DNA of 64,000 nt. It comes from Apophysomyces variabilis. Lineage: Eukaryota > Mucoromycota > Mucoromycetes > Mucorales > Mucoraceae. Both the position numbers and the translations under genes were made by a program. Below are positions 12,637 to 23,427 of the stretch, piece after piece (position 1 is the stretch's first letter; each line of letters starts with the position of its first letter). The notes under the pieces are model-generated. The model worked only from the letters and a program-made list of their open reading frames with translations, was not told where the DNA came from and searched no databases. The DNA lies in assembly GCA_002749535.1 (NCBI GenBank), contig MZZL01000409.1, positions 2,806,160 through 2,870,159 of the forward strand, read 5' to 3'.

Positions 12637-13530
12637 TGTTGGTTGCAGTAGACACGAAAGAAACAAGTGAAATCGTTTACTGATCTCCGTCTTTAACTGC
12701 CCCACGTTACACAACAAAACTTCACATTTACTACACTATCACTATCGTTTCGATTTTGGGACCAAATGAGTAAGGTACGTCTTCTGGTACGTTCTAAACT
12801 AATTTCTGTATTTTCTTTTACAGAAAAGCTTAAGAAAAACGGAAGCACTCTTCATGTTGTCTGGACTGTGGCGTAGCTAGTTCTATTACTTGAAAAAGTA
12901 TAGTCTATTATTTTTCTTGATTCCACTCATACACATCTCCTTCTGCCGGCCGATTTGAACTAGATGTGCATTATCAGCTGGGTTGCTTCAAAAGCGAGGT
13001 TATGGTAGGATAGTTTGTTTCTCGCAAGACGTATTGTTCTGTACCTAGTTTGCTTGCTCATGCGAAAGTTTGGATTTTTGTATAGGAATAGTACGTACTA
13101 CAAAACCTAATATTGCATCTGTTTACTTAATTTCACACACGATAATTCCAAATGCATCACAAACTACTACAGCGAAAAATAAAATATGATTTACCCGGTT
13201 CACTCAAGATCATCATTTTATTGTGTTGGCGAAAGTAATAAAACGAAGTGTCGCAATACCTATTCTTCCCTTGAATAAACACCATACCCCTGGATCAGGT
13301 CGCTAAGCCTACGCTAACAGATGTATTTATCTATTTGCAAAGTCCTACGTGGGGCTAGGAAAATGATGCATGATCCTATACTACAATTCGTCTTTGCTCC
13401 TGATGTTAGTCGCGTCTTAAAAACAAATATCGTATGTGCGACGCTGCAAGACAGTCTTTCTGGTGTTACAGAACTTAATACACAGTTACAAAGACGTCTA
13501 GGTTACATTTTTCTTTCTGCTATTCACCCC
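12637..13530. other. Divergent promoter region between two paralogues
   Basis: About 0.9 kb separates the two start codons of the head-to-head paralogues. No gene is recognised. The region plausibly carries both promoters, which would allow co-regulation. The upstream open frame at 13321-13530, in frame with the second paralogue, is not needed for it. Confidence 0.45.
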
Positions 13531-15901
13531 ATGGCTCAGACCGGACAGCATCAGACAGATGATGTTACCACCGATACACAGCCGCATCAAACAGTATTGA
13601 CTTTCTCTGATACAGACAGCAAAGGGAAAGAATCAGAGACACATCAAGACCAAAGAATGGAAGGAAAAACAGAAGTTCATCAACCTACCTCCCTCAATAG
13701 CGGACAAGATGGACAGGACAGATCCAATTCAATATCGAGCAATAGCGACGGACTACTATCGCAGAAAGAACAAGATAAATCAAGCATTGCCGGTTCTGAT
13801 GTAAAGAAAAACGATATGAATACTCAGATCAACTAGGATTGACACAACATATTAGCACAAATCAGACGGGAAACTTTCAAGCTTTCTCAGTCTGGCTGCT
13901 TTACCGGTGCTTAACGTTATTTGCACTGCGGTGTTGATGGGTGTCCTTATTTATGTGTACTCTTATATTAATCTGAAACCGGTGAACTATGCTGTTGCTG
14001 GTATGGCTGCGCCTACCCTCGTGTCCCTTCTTATAACCTTGATAAAGATGCTTGTTAGCGCTGGCATTGGATAGTAAGTCAATCCGATTGCCCAAAATTG
14101 AAATGCTAATTGAAAAATCATATAGCGGCTTATCAGAATACAAATGGGTAAGTAAGTTGAGAGGCTTTATGGACACTGATCTCACTGTTTTCTTTCAATT
14201 GTTTTTATAGGTACGGTTTGAAAAATACGGAGGAAAGCTCTCACTACTTGATGTCTATGATGCATGTACTCGAGGTGTTGGCGGTAAGCCTACTTAAGGC
14301 AGATTAGGAAGCCTCTTCTCATATTCCCTTTATTAGGTGTTATCCGTGTGGTTGGCTCAATTTTTAAAGCCGATTTCATTTTAATATCAGGCTCCATACT
14401 GCAGCTGGCTCTGCTTGCTATGAATCCTGCAGGTCAACAAATCCTGTCAAAAACCATTGGTGGAACGGAGACGACTTTTCTTCCTGGTATCATTTTGTTT
14501 GCAAACAGTCCTTCAGATAAAGACTTAACGGGGGTCGGTGATACGTACGACTTGAGTGTAATCAAAGGACTTCTGCAGCCTTACCTTGTTCAGTCCTCAA
14601 TGGAACAGGTGGCGCAAGGTTATGCACTCTCTAGTCTTAAAGTGGTCTGTCCACCGCCGCTTATAAGATGCGAGTTTGAGAATTTGGCAGTGTTCTATAC
14701 TACGGCAGAATGTCAACCTGGTTCCTTGCACACAAAGGTCATCGATGCTACAAACGGAAATATCACGACTGTAAACGATCTACTCGGACTAAACAGCAGT
14801 AAATCGCCTTTTTCATTTGTACTGCCAAATACTCTAGACGGTCATAACGCCCTGCCTCGGTTTTACTACGCTGAAACCATGGCAGGACGCACACACTGGG
14901 ATCTTGCAAAGATCCCCGTTGAAAACACCTATGGAAAAGAAAATCCAAACGCACAGCGACTCATCGGTGACCAGACGTTTGTGGTTGCCACCAATGACGG
15001 ATCGACCAGGGTGACCTCAGCCAATAGCACGAACACTGTTGTTCATCAATGCACTTTACGAAGCTTCCTAAACAACACCAAGGTTACCTATAGCGTTAAT
15101 CAGTTCGAGATCGTATCTACGGCTAGCAAACCTATTACCCTAGACTACGCAATGCTTGCAAACAACTCCAAGTTGATGGCCCTTGCAGGAGGCGCGCCAC
15201 GGTTGGACGATCAGGGATACGTATTAAATCAGCCCAATTTCACGCAGATGAATGCGTATGGTCTGCAGCTCAGCGTGATGGAAACGTTGACAACTTTGGG
15301 TCCCAAAGTCGGTCTTGCCGGAAGTCTGTGGGGAATAGCATCCGAATATTTGGATGATACAAACCCGTTTGGCTATCTGAAGTACCTCGGTCATCGCTAT
15401 GCCGAGGATGTTCCCTTGTTCGACTTTTTTCGGGTTTGGATGAGACAGACTGGCATTAATGTTGCTTTTTCTGCACCGCCAAGCAACCAGCAGACACTTT
15501 CTTTTGCTGCTACTGGGACTGGTTATGAAATCTTGCCTTTGTTATACATGTTTCGCTCGGCAGATTATCTAGGTGTTGCCCTGTCGTTCTTAATTCCACT
15601 TGTCTGGTGGTTGTGTTTATGGATATTTAGCTTGTACCGAACCAACGGTCTTGCCCGAGGAAATTCACAGATTGCTCTGCTTGCCACGGGATTTACGGCA
15701 GCAGCACGAAAAGAGTTTGGGGAGTATTCGCATGCAGGGCAAGGAACGCTTTTCAGCCGGGCGGACGAAATCGATATTTGTTTTGGCGAGATACGTTCAG
15801 AAGATGGTAAACCTGGTCAAGCTGCATTTGGTCTCAAAGAAGAAGAGCTTTCCATGCTTCGTCGTAGGTATGGATCGATGGATGATAGTCATCCTGCTTA
15901 G
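13531..15901 (+). CDS. Uncharacterised four-span membrane protein, paralogue B
   Basis: Function unknown; divergent duplicate of the gene at 10633-12636. Exons that fit in phase are 13531-13800, 13856-14073, 14126-14147 (only 22 nt), 14211-14283 and 14337-15901, for about 715 residues. The N-terminal 90 residues are hydrophilic, rich in Q, S, D and T, and longer than in the other copy. Shared elements, with paralogue A in brackets, are YGLSEYKW [FALSEFKW], LSLLDVYDACTRGVGGVIRV [LSMLEIYDGCTRGIGGVLHK] and NGLARGNSQIALLATGFTAA [NGMARGNSQVALIVAGLTPA]. The large middle part again has many N-x-S/T sites, suggesting glycosylation outside the cell or in the ER lumen. The last span is near LGVALSFLIPLVWWLCLWIF. 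The ATG at 13531 sits in a good context (CCCATGG). Confidence 0.75.
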
Positions 15902-16573
15902 ACAAATCTGGATTTGGTTTTTATAATTGCTATTTCACCGTTTATCCTATTCTATTGGTGCAGCATATACATGTAAAGGTCCCAACATACCGATGATACT
16001 ATGGAGAAAAGATAAGCATTGCATAAGCATAGTCATCTTCTATGTAGAGCTTTATGAAACGTTGAGTCTATTTGGTGATCGGCTTCTGTATGTAGAAGTG
16101 TCATAGGATCACGGTAGCTACTTTTGTTTCAAGTGTTCTCATGTCTCAGTCTTGCCCTTTTTATATCTTTACAAGCAACACAACTGTTTTCTTGTTATTG
16201 GGAAATGCTGTATAATCTGAGAAAATGCTAGTCTGCATTCTTTACTGAGTGCACGTATTTCTCAAAAACATCCAGAGCTTATCTGAAACTATTCATTAAA
16301 AATGCCTTTTGTAACACTGCCTTTCATCATGAGAGGCTTAAGTGCATAATCTGTGTTTCTTTCTTTTTGAAGGTTTCTGACCGCGGATACTCTGTTTACG
16401 CCTTGTACAAAGATAGACTATTGCCATTGAGTGCTATTTTTGCACTGGCAAAGGTGTGGTCAGACGACGTTGACAGATGACGAAATTCTGGTCACCACAT
16501 TTCCGTATCTATTCTTAGCATCACGACTCAACCCGCTTTCCTTTTATAGATACATCTGAGCGTCCATATTCAA
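15902..16573. other. Intergenic region, no gene recognised
   Basis: I see no coding region here. It follows the stop of paralogue B and leads to the promoter of the Kre9-like gene. Confidence 0.4.
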
Positions 16574-16581
16574 TATAAAAG
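16574..16581 (+). promoter_or_regulatory. TATA-like element of the Kre9-like gene
   Basis: TATAAAAG lies 53 bp before the start codon at 16634. The spacing suits a TATA box with a short leader. Confidence 0.4.
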
Positions 16582-16633
16582 ACGCTTAGGGGTACATCTG
16601 TCAGATTCTTAGTCTTTTTTTTGGTGTTTAAAC

Positions 16634-17176
16634 ATGTTCAAGTTTACTGTGACCTCTTTCTTTCTCACACTTCTCGCTGTCGCCTCTGCTATTGTTTGGA
16701 ATCCTACTATGTAAGTTTCGGACGATCGATGGACCTATCATCTTAAACAATCAATCACTTCTTTAGCACCACACCAACAACCGGGACTAAATGGCGTGCC
16801 GGACAAAACTACACCGTGCGATGGAATACAAAAGTCGATGGCCAAGACATTCCAGATAACGTTCGGTAAACTAATCCTATTTGATCCAAGTCGTTTAACT
16901 AATAGATCATACTATAGTGGAGCTATCAAGCTTGGCTACCACGAAGGCAATTCAATCAATGAACATCTCTGTAAGTGACAATAGCTAGTTCAAGCTTTCT
17001 GTTTCTTACAAGCCTTTTTCGCAGATTGGGACCTTGCATCGGATTTCCAATTGAACAAGGGATATCAAACTATTACTTTACCGAAGGATCTTAAGACAAG
17101 AACACGCTACATCATAGTCCTTATGGGTGATTCGGGAAATGCTTCAAAGGAGTTCAAGATTGACGCGAGCAGATAA
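16634..17176 (+). CDS. Small secreted protein, Kre9/Knh1 N-terminal-like
   Basis: Predicted secreted or wall-associated protein of about 125 residues. Four exons join in phase: 16634-16710, 16767-16865, 16918-16970 and 17025-17176. It starts MFKFTVTSFFLTLLAVASA, a clear signal peptide. It then has IVWNPTITTPTTGTKWRAGQ and NYTVRWNTKVDGQDIPDNVR, the pattern of the Ser/Thr-rich, GPI-anchored Kre9/Knh1-like domain (P..G..W.AG....V.W). The end reads TRTRYIIVLMGDSGNASKEF before KIDASR and the stop. Family members take part in beta-glucan and cell wall structure. No C-terminal Ser/Thr-rich tail or GPI signal is present, so this copy is domain-only and probably soluble. A TATA-like box lies 53 bp upstream. 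Confidence 0.8.
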
Positions 17177-17736
17177 TGGGATAACCTTTTTCTTTCGTAC
17201 AATTTCATCGTTAATGAGATACTGAGATACCTTACTATAACCTTCTGCTATTCACTTTCTCATATGTACATATGTATATCTGTGCTATTATAGTCGCTCT
17301 AATAAACCAAAATTTATAGTCTTGTAACGAAGAATTAGACATAGGTTCTTAAAAAGTTCTCCTGTAATGGAAAGAGGACTCTCCTGCCCCCTGGTGATCC
17401 CAATCGCATTACTAAACAAGTTTACATATTGTGGTTTCTTTTATGTATTCACAAAAGTTGAGAAGCACTGGCGTGTACTTTATTTCCAAAAATTCAAGTC
17501 GCATCTAGCAAATTCACTTGGCGCATTTTGGAAACTGGGCTTGACGCTAACAAATTACATTAATTGTCGTGTTATAAGAGTTCGAATTGATCACTTTTAC
17601 ATACCTATCATAAAACTGACGACGCCATACCCATCTCCCCGCCAAGTGAATGTAAGATGCATATATAAATTTTACTTTCAATGGACTGCGACTTGGATTT
17701 TCTTAGTTTGCAAAATTGTTTTTGGGAGATACTGTA
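17177..17736. other. Convergent intergenic region
   Basis: Between the Kre9-like gene and the 3' end of the sulfatase gene. The longest plus-strand open frame (17367-17792) overlaps the sulfatase end and does not look like any family. No gene is claimed. Confidence 0.4.
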
Positions 17737-20205
17737 TTACGATCCAAACGAATAAAACCCATATTGAGACCAGTCGATGGGTTCTTCTGTAAGCTCCTGA
17801 GGGACAGGGATAGCATATTTCTCGAAATCTTCGCCTGGGATAGCATGCCCCACAGGATGGGATGGTCGAGGTACGCGTTGAAACAATTCAATAAAACGAC
17901 TCGGTTTTTCTTCCTTTCTTTCAGCTCGCCTTGTCTCCTGCAGCACAACCTTTTGGAACGGTTGTTGATTTTGAAGAATGGTCTTATTGAGACTGGAGTG
18001 CAGATTAAAATGATCAACTTCATTGTTCCTGCTGTAATAATCCAGGCATTCGCTGAATGACATCTTGCTGAAACTCCCATAGTAAAGATCATGCTAGAAT
18101 GATATTTGGTTAGATTATATCACCCCAACATTTTCATGCATTTTTTGCTAACCTTCCTATGTAAGGCATCCGCAAGCGTCTTGACGGAAGAGTCGTCGGG
18201 ATGGAGAACTCGCCAAGGGTCACGACAAGTTTCAGCTCGACACGACTTCAAAACGGTTAACAGTGCATCCAACCGGTTCACAAGCTGTACAGACGCTTCG
18301 CTGTACAAGTTATTCGTTTCATATGGGTCCTGCTTCAGATCATATAACTCATGCTCTCCAGTACACCAAACAGCATACATCCCTACAGAGTGCGATCTAA
18401 CGTGTTTACAGCTGTCTTTTCCAAGTTTTTTCTGATACCTACAGTTGTAATCTTCAGCGATTACACGCAATGTTTTGTATGTGTTTGGTCCTTGTTCTGT
18501 AACCTGTGGGTAGAATCTTATAACGTTGATAGGGTGAGCAATGATAACATCGACTAAACATATTCAAAACAATTTCACCTACTCAGGTAAATCTTTCAGA
18601 GCCCAAAATTCCACAGCAAAGCTTTCCGGGGCTGTTGGGTTAGGATGTTTAGCCAGCTCTTCTGTTAAAGGAATCACTCCGCCGTCGACCCAATCCGGAA
18701 CGTTGTGAGATGCTTTTGCTAAGGCTAGCAAGGTGGGTGCGATGTCATGATGAGAACTAACAATATCGCTCGTTTTTCCCTTTGGTACACCAGGACCTCG
18801 GACAATAAAAGGCACACTACGCTCTTGTTTGTTATGCAACGGTTATTTCGGAAAGAGATAAAACATACTTAATATCTTCTTCAATATTCCCACATTTGCC
18901 AGGATAGGAACGGTGCTGTCCAATGTGGTAACTGAATCGAAAACCGAGTGAATAAACGTATGGTTCTATCTCCTTAACGTTTACCCGTTATCGGAGCTGT
19001 AGATGATGTAGGTGTTGTCCAATCTATCCTGTCGTTCGAGTTCGTCAAAGATAGTGCCTATCATTTCATCGACTGCTTGGAGTGCTCTAAGTCGATTACG
19101 GTACATCTCATCCAGTTCTTCTACAAGCTCGTCGCTGAGTTTAGGAAGGTTTTTCCAAAAAGATGCAGTCTTCGTCTGATGGTGTGGGTTGAAGCTTGGT
19201 GTACGTGGGACTGAAAGAGAACCATTAGAAACACAACCGACTATATCTTTTCGGAATTCGTACTTTTTGCATCCTTGAAAAGATGTGCATGTCGTGCAGC
19301 TGGAACTGCCGGTTTAGTTACAAGTTCACCTTGATTAAATATCTCAAATTCTCCGTGTGGAGCAGTAGGCGCCACTGATAACCATATGCTCAGATACCAA
19401 TCGACTTCCCCGATATTACCATAAAATCTTACCCCACAAGAAGAATGGTTTTTCGGCATCGCTCTGTTTTCTTAAAGCCTCACGAGCCTTGGCATGGATG
19501 ATATCCGTCTGATACTGATCTTTGTAGTAAACAGGAGCCTGGCCATCGGTCGAGAAAACGGGGGTATCATAGAGATAAGTATATGGATCCACTAGTTGAT
19601 CTATTGTAGAAGGTTAAACTCTTAGATGCCTCCAATTTTTATATAGTATAACCTTGGTAATCGAACCTATCGAGACCAATGTAAGTTTTTATACGGTTTG
19701 TACAATATAAATACCCCTTTGGTGTTGGCTTGTTGTAGTTATTCACACTGTATTGGTTCATAAGTTTTCCGATATAATGTGTCGAGTATCCCGATTTTTG
19801 TAGCCAGATAGGTAGATAGTCTTCGCCCAGTTGCAATGTGTTAAATCGATCATAACCTCCATGCGGTGGACTGACATCTGTAATGCTAAGATGCTTGTCA
19901 AAACTAGTATTTATCAATACTTGTATAACGTACTTTGTGTTATGCGCGTATTGACCTCGCAAAAGACCAACACGGCTAGGACAGCAAACAGCAATAGTAG
20001 CATAATGGTTACGATACAATGTTCCCTGCTTGACTAGATGTTTCTGAAGGTTGGGCATATATTCCAATGATCCAAGTTTTGCATCTTGATCGTCCGTGAA
20101 AATAAATATAATGTTTGGCTTGCTTGGCTGCTTCTGAACGGCAGCTGATACGTACAAGGCCTGTAGTAGAAGACTTAATGCGGACCCTACAGTGGAAAAC
20201 TTCAT
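17737..20205 (-). CDS. Secreted sulfatase (arylsulfatase-like)
   Basis: Predicted sulfate ester hydrolase. The ATG at 20205 gives a signal peptide (MKFSTVGSALSLLLQALYVS AA). PNIIFIFTDDQDAKLGSLEY follows, holding the metal-binding aspartates of the family. The motif CCPSRVGLLRGQYAHNT is the C-x-P-S-R signature whose cysteine is converted to formylglycine. Later exons contain DYLPIWLQKSGYSTHYIGKL, KPFFL with VAPTAPHGEF, ERSVPFIVRGPGVPKGKTSD with HHDIAPTLLALA, and a C-terminal part GEHELYDLKQDPYETNNLYS typical of fungal arylsulfatases. The final exon starts near 18063 and ends YGFYSFGS at 17737. Roughly seven introns are needed; borders between 18480 and 19640 are approximate. Natural substrate is unknown; sulfated sugars or aryl esters are possible. 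Confidence 0.85.
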
Positions 20206-21031
20206 GTCTAAAGATAACGTAGAAAACAGGACAAGTATGTCGGCTTACAACATTTATTTGCTTGTTGCAGCAGGATAATTGCCAATGTCGCCATCTGTGA
20301 AACGTTACACGGCCAAAGAATACCTCAGCAGACGGGATACGGAAATGATGTCTCAATCGCCTGTAAGAATGGCGCAAGAAATCAGCTATCTTTCACCTCA
20401 CGATGTCATTCCAAAGGTCGTCTTTATCCAACGCCATTAACCACTATCCCCACGCCGAATTGAAAGTATACTCTGTTTTATTATGCCAGCAGGATTATCC
20501 ATACCTGATTTTTTTTGATGGCCACATCGGTCATACTTCAACTGATTAGAACGTCCGCTGGTACCGTTGAGCTTTTTTCATGTTATCCAATCATGGTTCA
20601 TAGTTTATTATCAGCATTTACTTAGTCATAACTGCTTCATCACTAAATTAAATAGCGACATCCTACATAATATTGCAAACCCATTGTTTCATCAGTAGCA
20701 GACCGATCGGGAAGAAATGATATCCGGTGAACGGACAACAACTGTAGAAATCGATCATTTCCAAGCAACGGTAAACTGTGCCCACTGAGAAGAGATTTTT
20801 CCAGCATCTGAAATCTGTATCAGCGCTTGAACAATTGTAACCGTCGACTTAATAAGACTAGAAAATCAGGTGCGAATTGTGTACATTCAAGTTGAACGGT
20901 TAAAGGCAACGAATCCATGTGTATACTCTATTTAATCCAGTAAAATAAAAGACATTCGGGTACAGTTGCTGTAACATTTTCTCTCTTTTTGTCTTCTTCT
21001 ACAATGGTCAGACCGCGAACTTCAAGTTCAC
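20206..21031. other. Intergenic region, no gene recognised
   Basis: Upstream of the sulfatase and downstream of the uS12m gene. I find no family-like frame on either strand. Confidence 0.4.
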
Positions 21032-21565
21032 TTAATTCTTGCTAGGCTTTTTGGCTATGAAGAAGAATTATGTAAGATGGTTTACCAATGACACTGTGGA
21101 CTTACTTCCGTATTTCGATCGACTAGTTGTACGAGTTGCGACACCCTGAAGATCAAGGGCACCACGTACTAAATGATAGCGCACACCAGGAAGATCAGGA
21201 ACACGACCGCCACGTACCAGAACAACTGAATGCTCCTGCAAATTGTGTCCTTCACCAGGAATGTATGCGGTAACAACTCTTCCGTTCGTCAATTTCACAC
21301 GAGCCACTTTACGTACGGCCGAATTGGGTTTCTTTGGCTTTGTGGTGTAGACCTTGTTACAGACGCCCTTACGCTGGTAACACCCTTCCAATGCTGGTGA
21401 TTTGCTGAGGAAAGGTTTGGTTTTTCGACATTTGCGGATCACTTGGTTTAAGGTTGCCATGCCTTGTTGCTGTTGAGCGAATATGCTGGGAATATTTCGG
21501 ACCGTAGACGTTGTTGCTTGGGCAAATGGTCGCCATTGTGAAAACAGTGATCGCAAGCCGAGCAT
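21032..21565 (-). CDS. MRPS12: Mitochondrial small-subunit ribosomal protein uS12m
   Basis: Component of the mitoribosome decoding centre. The first exon (21565-21106) starts [20 protein letters not shown], an Arg/Ser-rich mitochondrial presequence. The conserved S12 body follows: [79 protein letters not shown] and [21 protein letters not shown] 51-bp intron (21105-21055) and a 23-nt final exon (21054-21032) give the ending SRSKYGTKKPSKN, as expected for S12 (KYGTK.P). Without this splice the protein would end in an unrelated tail. Total length is about 160 residues. Confidence 0.93.
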
Positions 21566-22199
21566 TCTGCTGTTCTGTTTAACTGGGCAGTGGTCAACCT
21601 TGTTTGCTTGCCAAAAGTGGAACGGTCACAACAGGGCAACACCAAAAGTGACTGCTACCCCGAAATGCCTTGCTCGTTCGGGACCCGCAACTACGATAAG
21701 TTTTGTAGAGTATCCAGCTACTCTCATATGCAAGTCAATTTCCGGTCGGAGGCCTATATGAATAAAGTTGCCGATATTGCCATGACAGCTTATACTGTTG
21801 GATATGTAGAAGTTAATTAAGGATGGACTTCATAGACGCACATCCACCTGGTCCTGCAATCTTCTGCAGTTAGTACAGAATAGTGTCATTCAAAGACTTG
21901 CAATTTTACGTACAAAAACTCTTTAAACTTATTGCGGAAAAAGCAACGCCATTCTCAGCATATGCGATTTCTCATACCTTGAACTAGTCAAGACGGGAAA
22001 GCAAAAAGAGTAAAAGGCAAAACAGTACAACGTTTATATGATGTATGTATGTCTTCCATATAGGAAGCAGATCAATAGCATCGTGCCATGGGTACTCTAT
22101 GTCTTATCTCTGATTGGTATTCGCAAAAATTAAAACATCTACATCGGCACGTTCCATTTGTTATGATGAATGAGTGATCCTGCTATGACAGCTCTGCTT
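21566..22199. other. Intergenic region, no gene recognised
   Basis: Between the start of uS12m and the end of the mitochondrial carrier, both on the minus strand. It probably contains the uS12m promoter. No gene is seen. Confidence 0.4.
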
Positions 22200-23427
22200 T
22201 TAGTTCGTCTTGAAGACTGCTCTAAAGTGATCGCCTATTGGAGAAGAATTTGTAAACGAAAATACGAGACATCTTGTAATTGCACTTACCTAGTGCAACC
22301 ATACATAACGTTTGCCACATGCCGAGACCAATTCTGGGAACCACTCCCTTAAAGAGACCAGACACGCCATGGCTCTGGTAAATCCATTTAGCTGCCGTTG
22401 CAATTGTCATGTTCTGCGGACGACCAGGAGTTTGCACTTGACTTTGCATTTCAATACGGATAACCTCGATAGGTTGGTTCCAGCATGAGAGAGCACCACC
22501 CAACATGGATGCCAGTCCCTTATCCAATGCTGTGGCCTTCAAATGAGCATTGGGATCATCACCGTAACGTAGTTTGATGATACTTTCTTGAGCGAATCTT
22601 GTGATACCAAATCGGCTTGCCCAATTTGTGCACTGTCGGACAGCCACAGCATTCACGCCCTTGTTGATACCACGGATACCTTCCTTCTTAAAGATATCGC
22701 TGGCAATTTTCAAAGTAGACACCTTAGCGCCTACAATTCGATTGTTAGTGGGACTAAGCTACAGCATACGAAACATGTTCCTTACCAGATTTATGTCTAG
22801 TCACTTCTACCGTCTTCATGAACGTACAGAAACCCATGGTTGAGTAAGCTTGCGCAATACCGCCAGTCATACCACCAATAATGCCAGCCTAAAGAACGTA
22901 AGTTCCGAATATCCTGGTCTCGCCGTTCATGTTCCCCGGATTCATCCCACGTTTTTTAACTCCCGCTCAAAGCATCAGAGTAGAGTGTCTTACCAAGAAT
23001 GGGGAAGCCCCCGCAGCTCTGGAACGAAATTCGAATTCAGAGGCGGTAAACAGCAAGACAGCGCCCTTGGTCGAGCCTATGGAGCTGTGAACAAATATGT
23101 CTATTGTTTGGTAACAGTTACCTTCAATCCACGCCCATGGAATCAGACCTTGATAAAAACCAAAAACGCCTCCACGCTGCCACACAGAGCGCACTGCCGT
23201 TAAAATCGATTGACCACGGTTTGCAGCCATCTGTGTCTTCAAGACCTCGAACGGTTGTCCCAGAGTGGAGACTTCGAACAAATTGAGGGCTGTTTCAAAG
23301 GTTTATACGTTGTCGTGCAATATACGGAAGTGTTCGACTTGCCTGCTCCCAGCAACAAGTTATTCCATGACACTGGCTTCTTCTTGAGGGGAGTGTTGAT
23401 ATCGACGACTGCTGCAGCAGAAACCAT
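22200..23427 (-). CDS. Mitochondrial carrier, YHM2-like (citrate/oxoglutarate carrier)
   Basis: Member of the SLC25 inner-membrane carrier family, closest by eye to yeast YHM2, which exchanges citrate for oxoglutarate and was also found bound to mitochondrial DNA. It begins [20 protein letters not shown] and continues [20 protein letters not shown], then [35 protein letters not shown] and [20 protein letters not shown]. The second half has [40 protein letters not shown] (P-x-[DE] carrier-type signature), [20 protein letters not shown] and the last exon ending [13 protein letters not shown]. Five or so introns are present; the first (23342-23290) has a GC donor. A 5' untranslated exon may lie near 23690. 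Confidence 0.88.

Noticed and set aside
13321..13530. Upstream extension of membrane paralogue B
   Set aside because: It is not matched in the other paralogue, and the ATG at 13531 has the better context.
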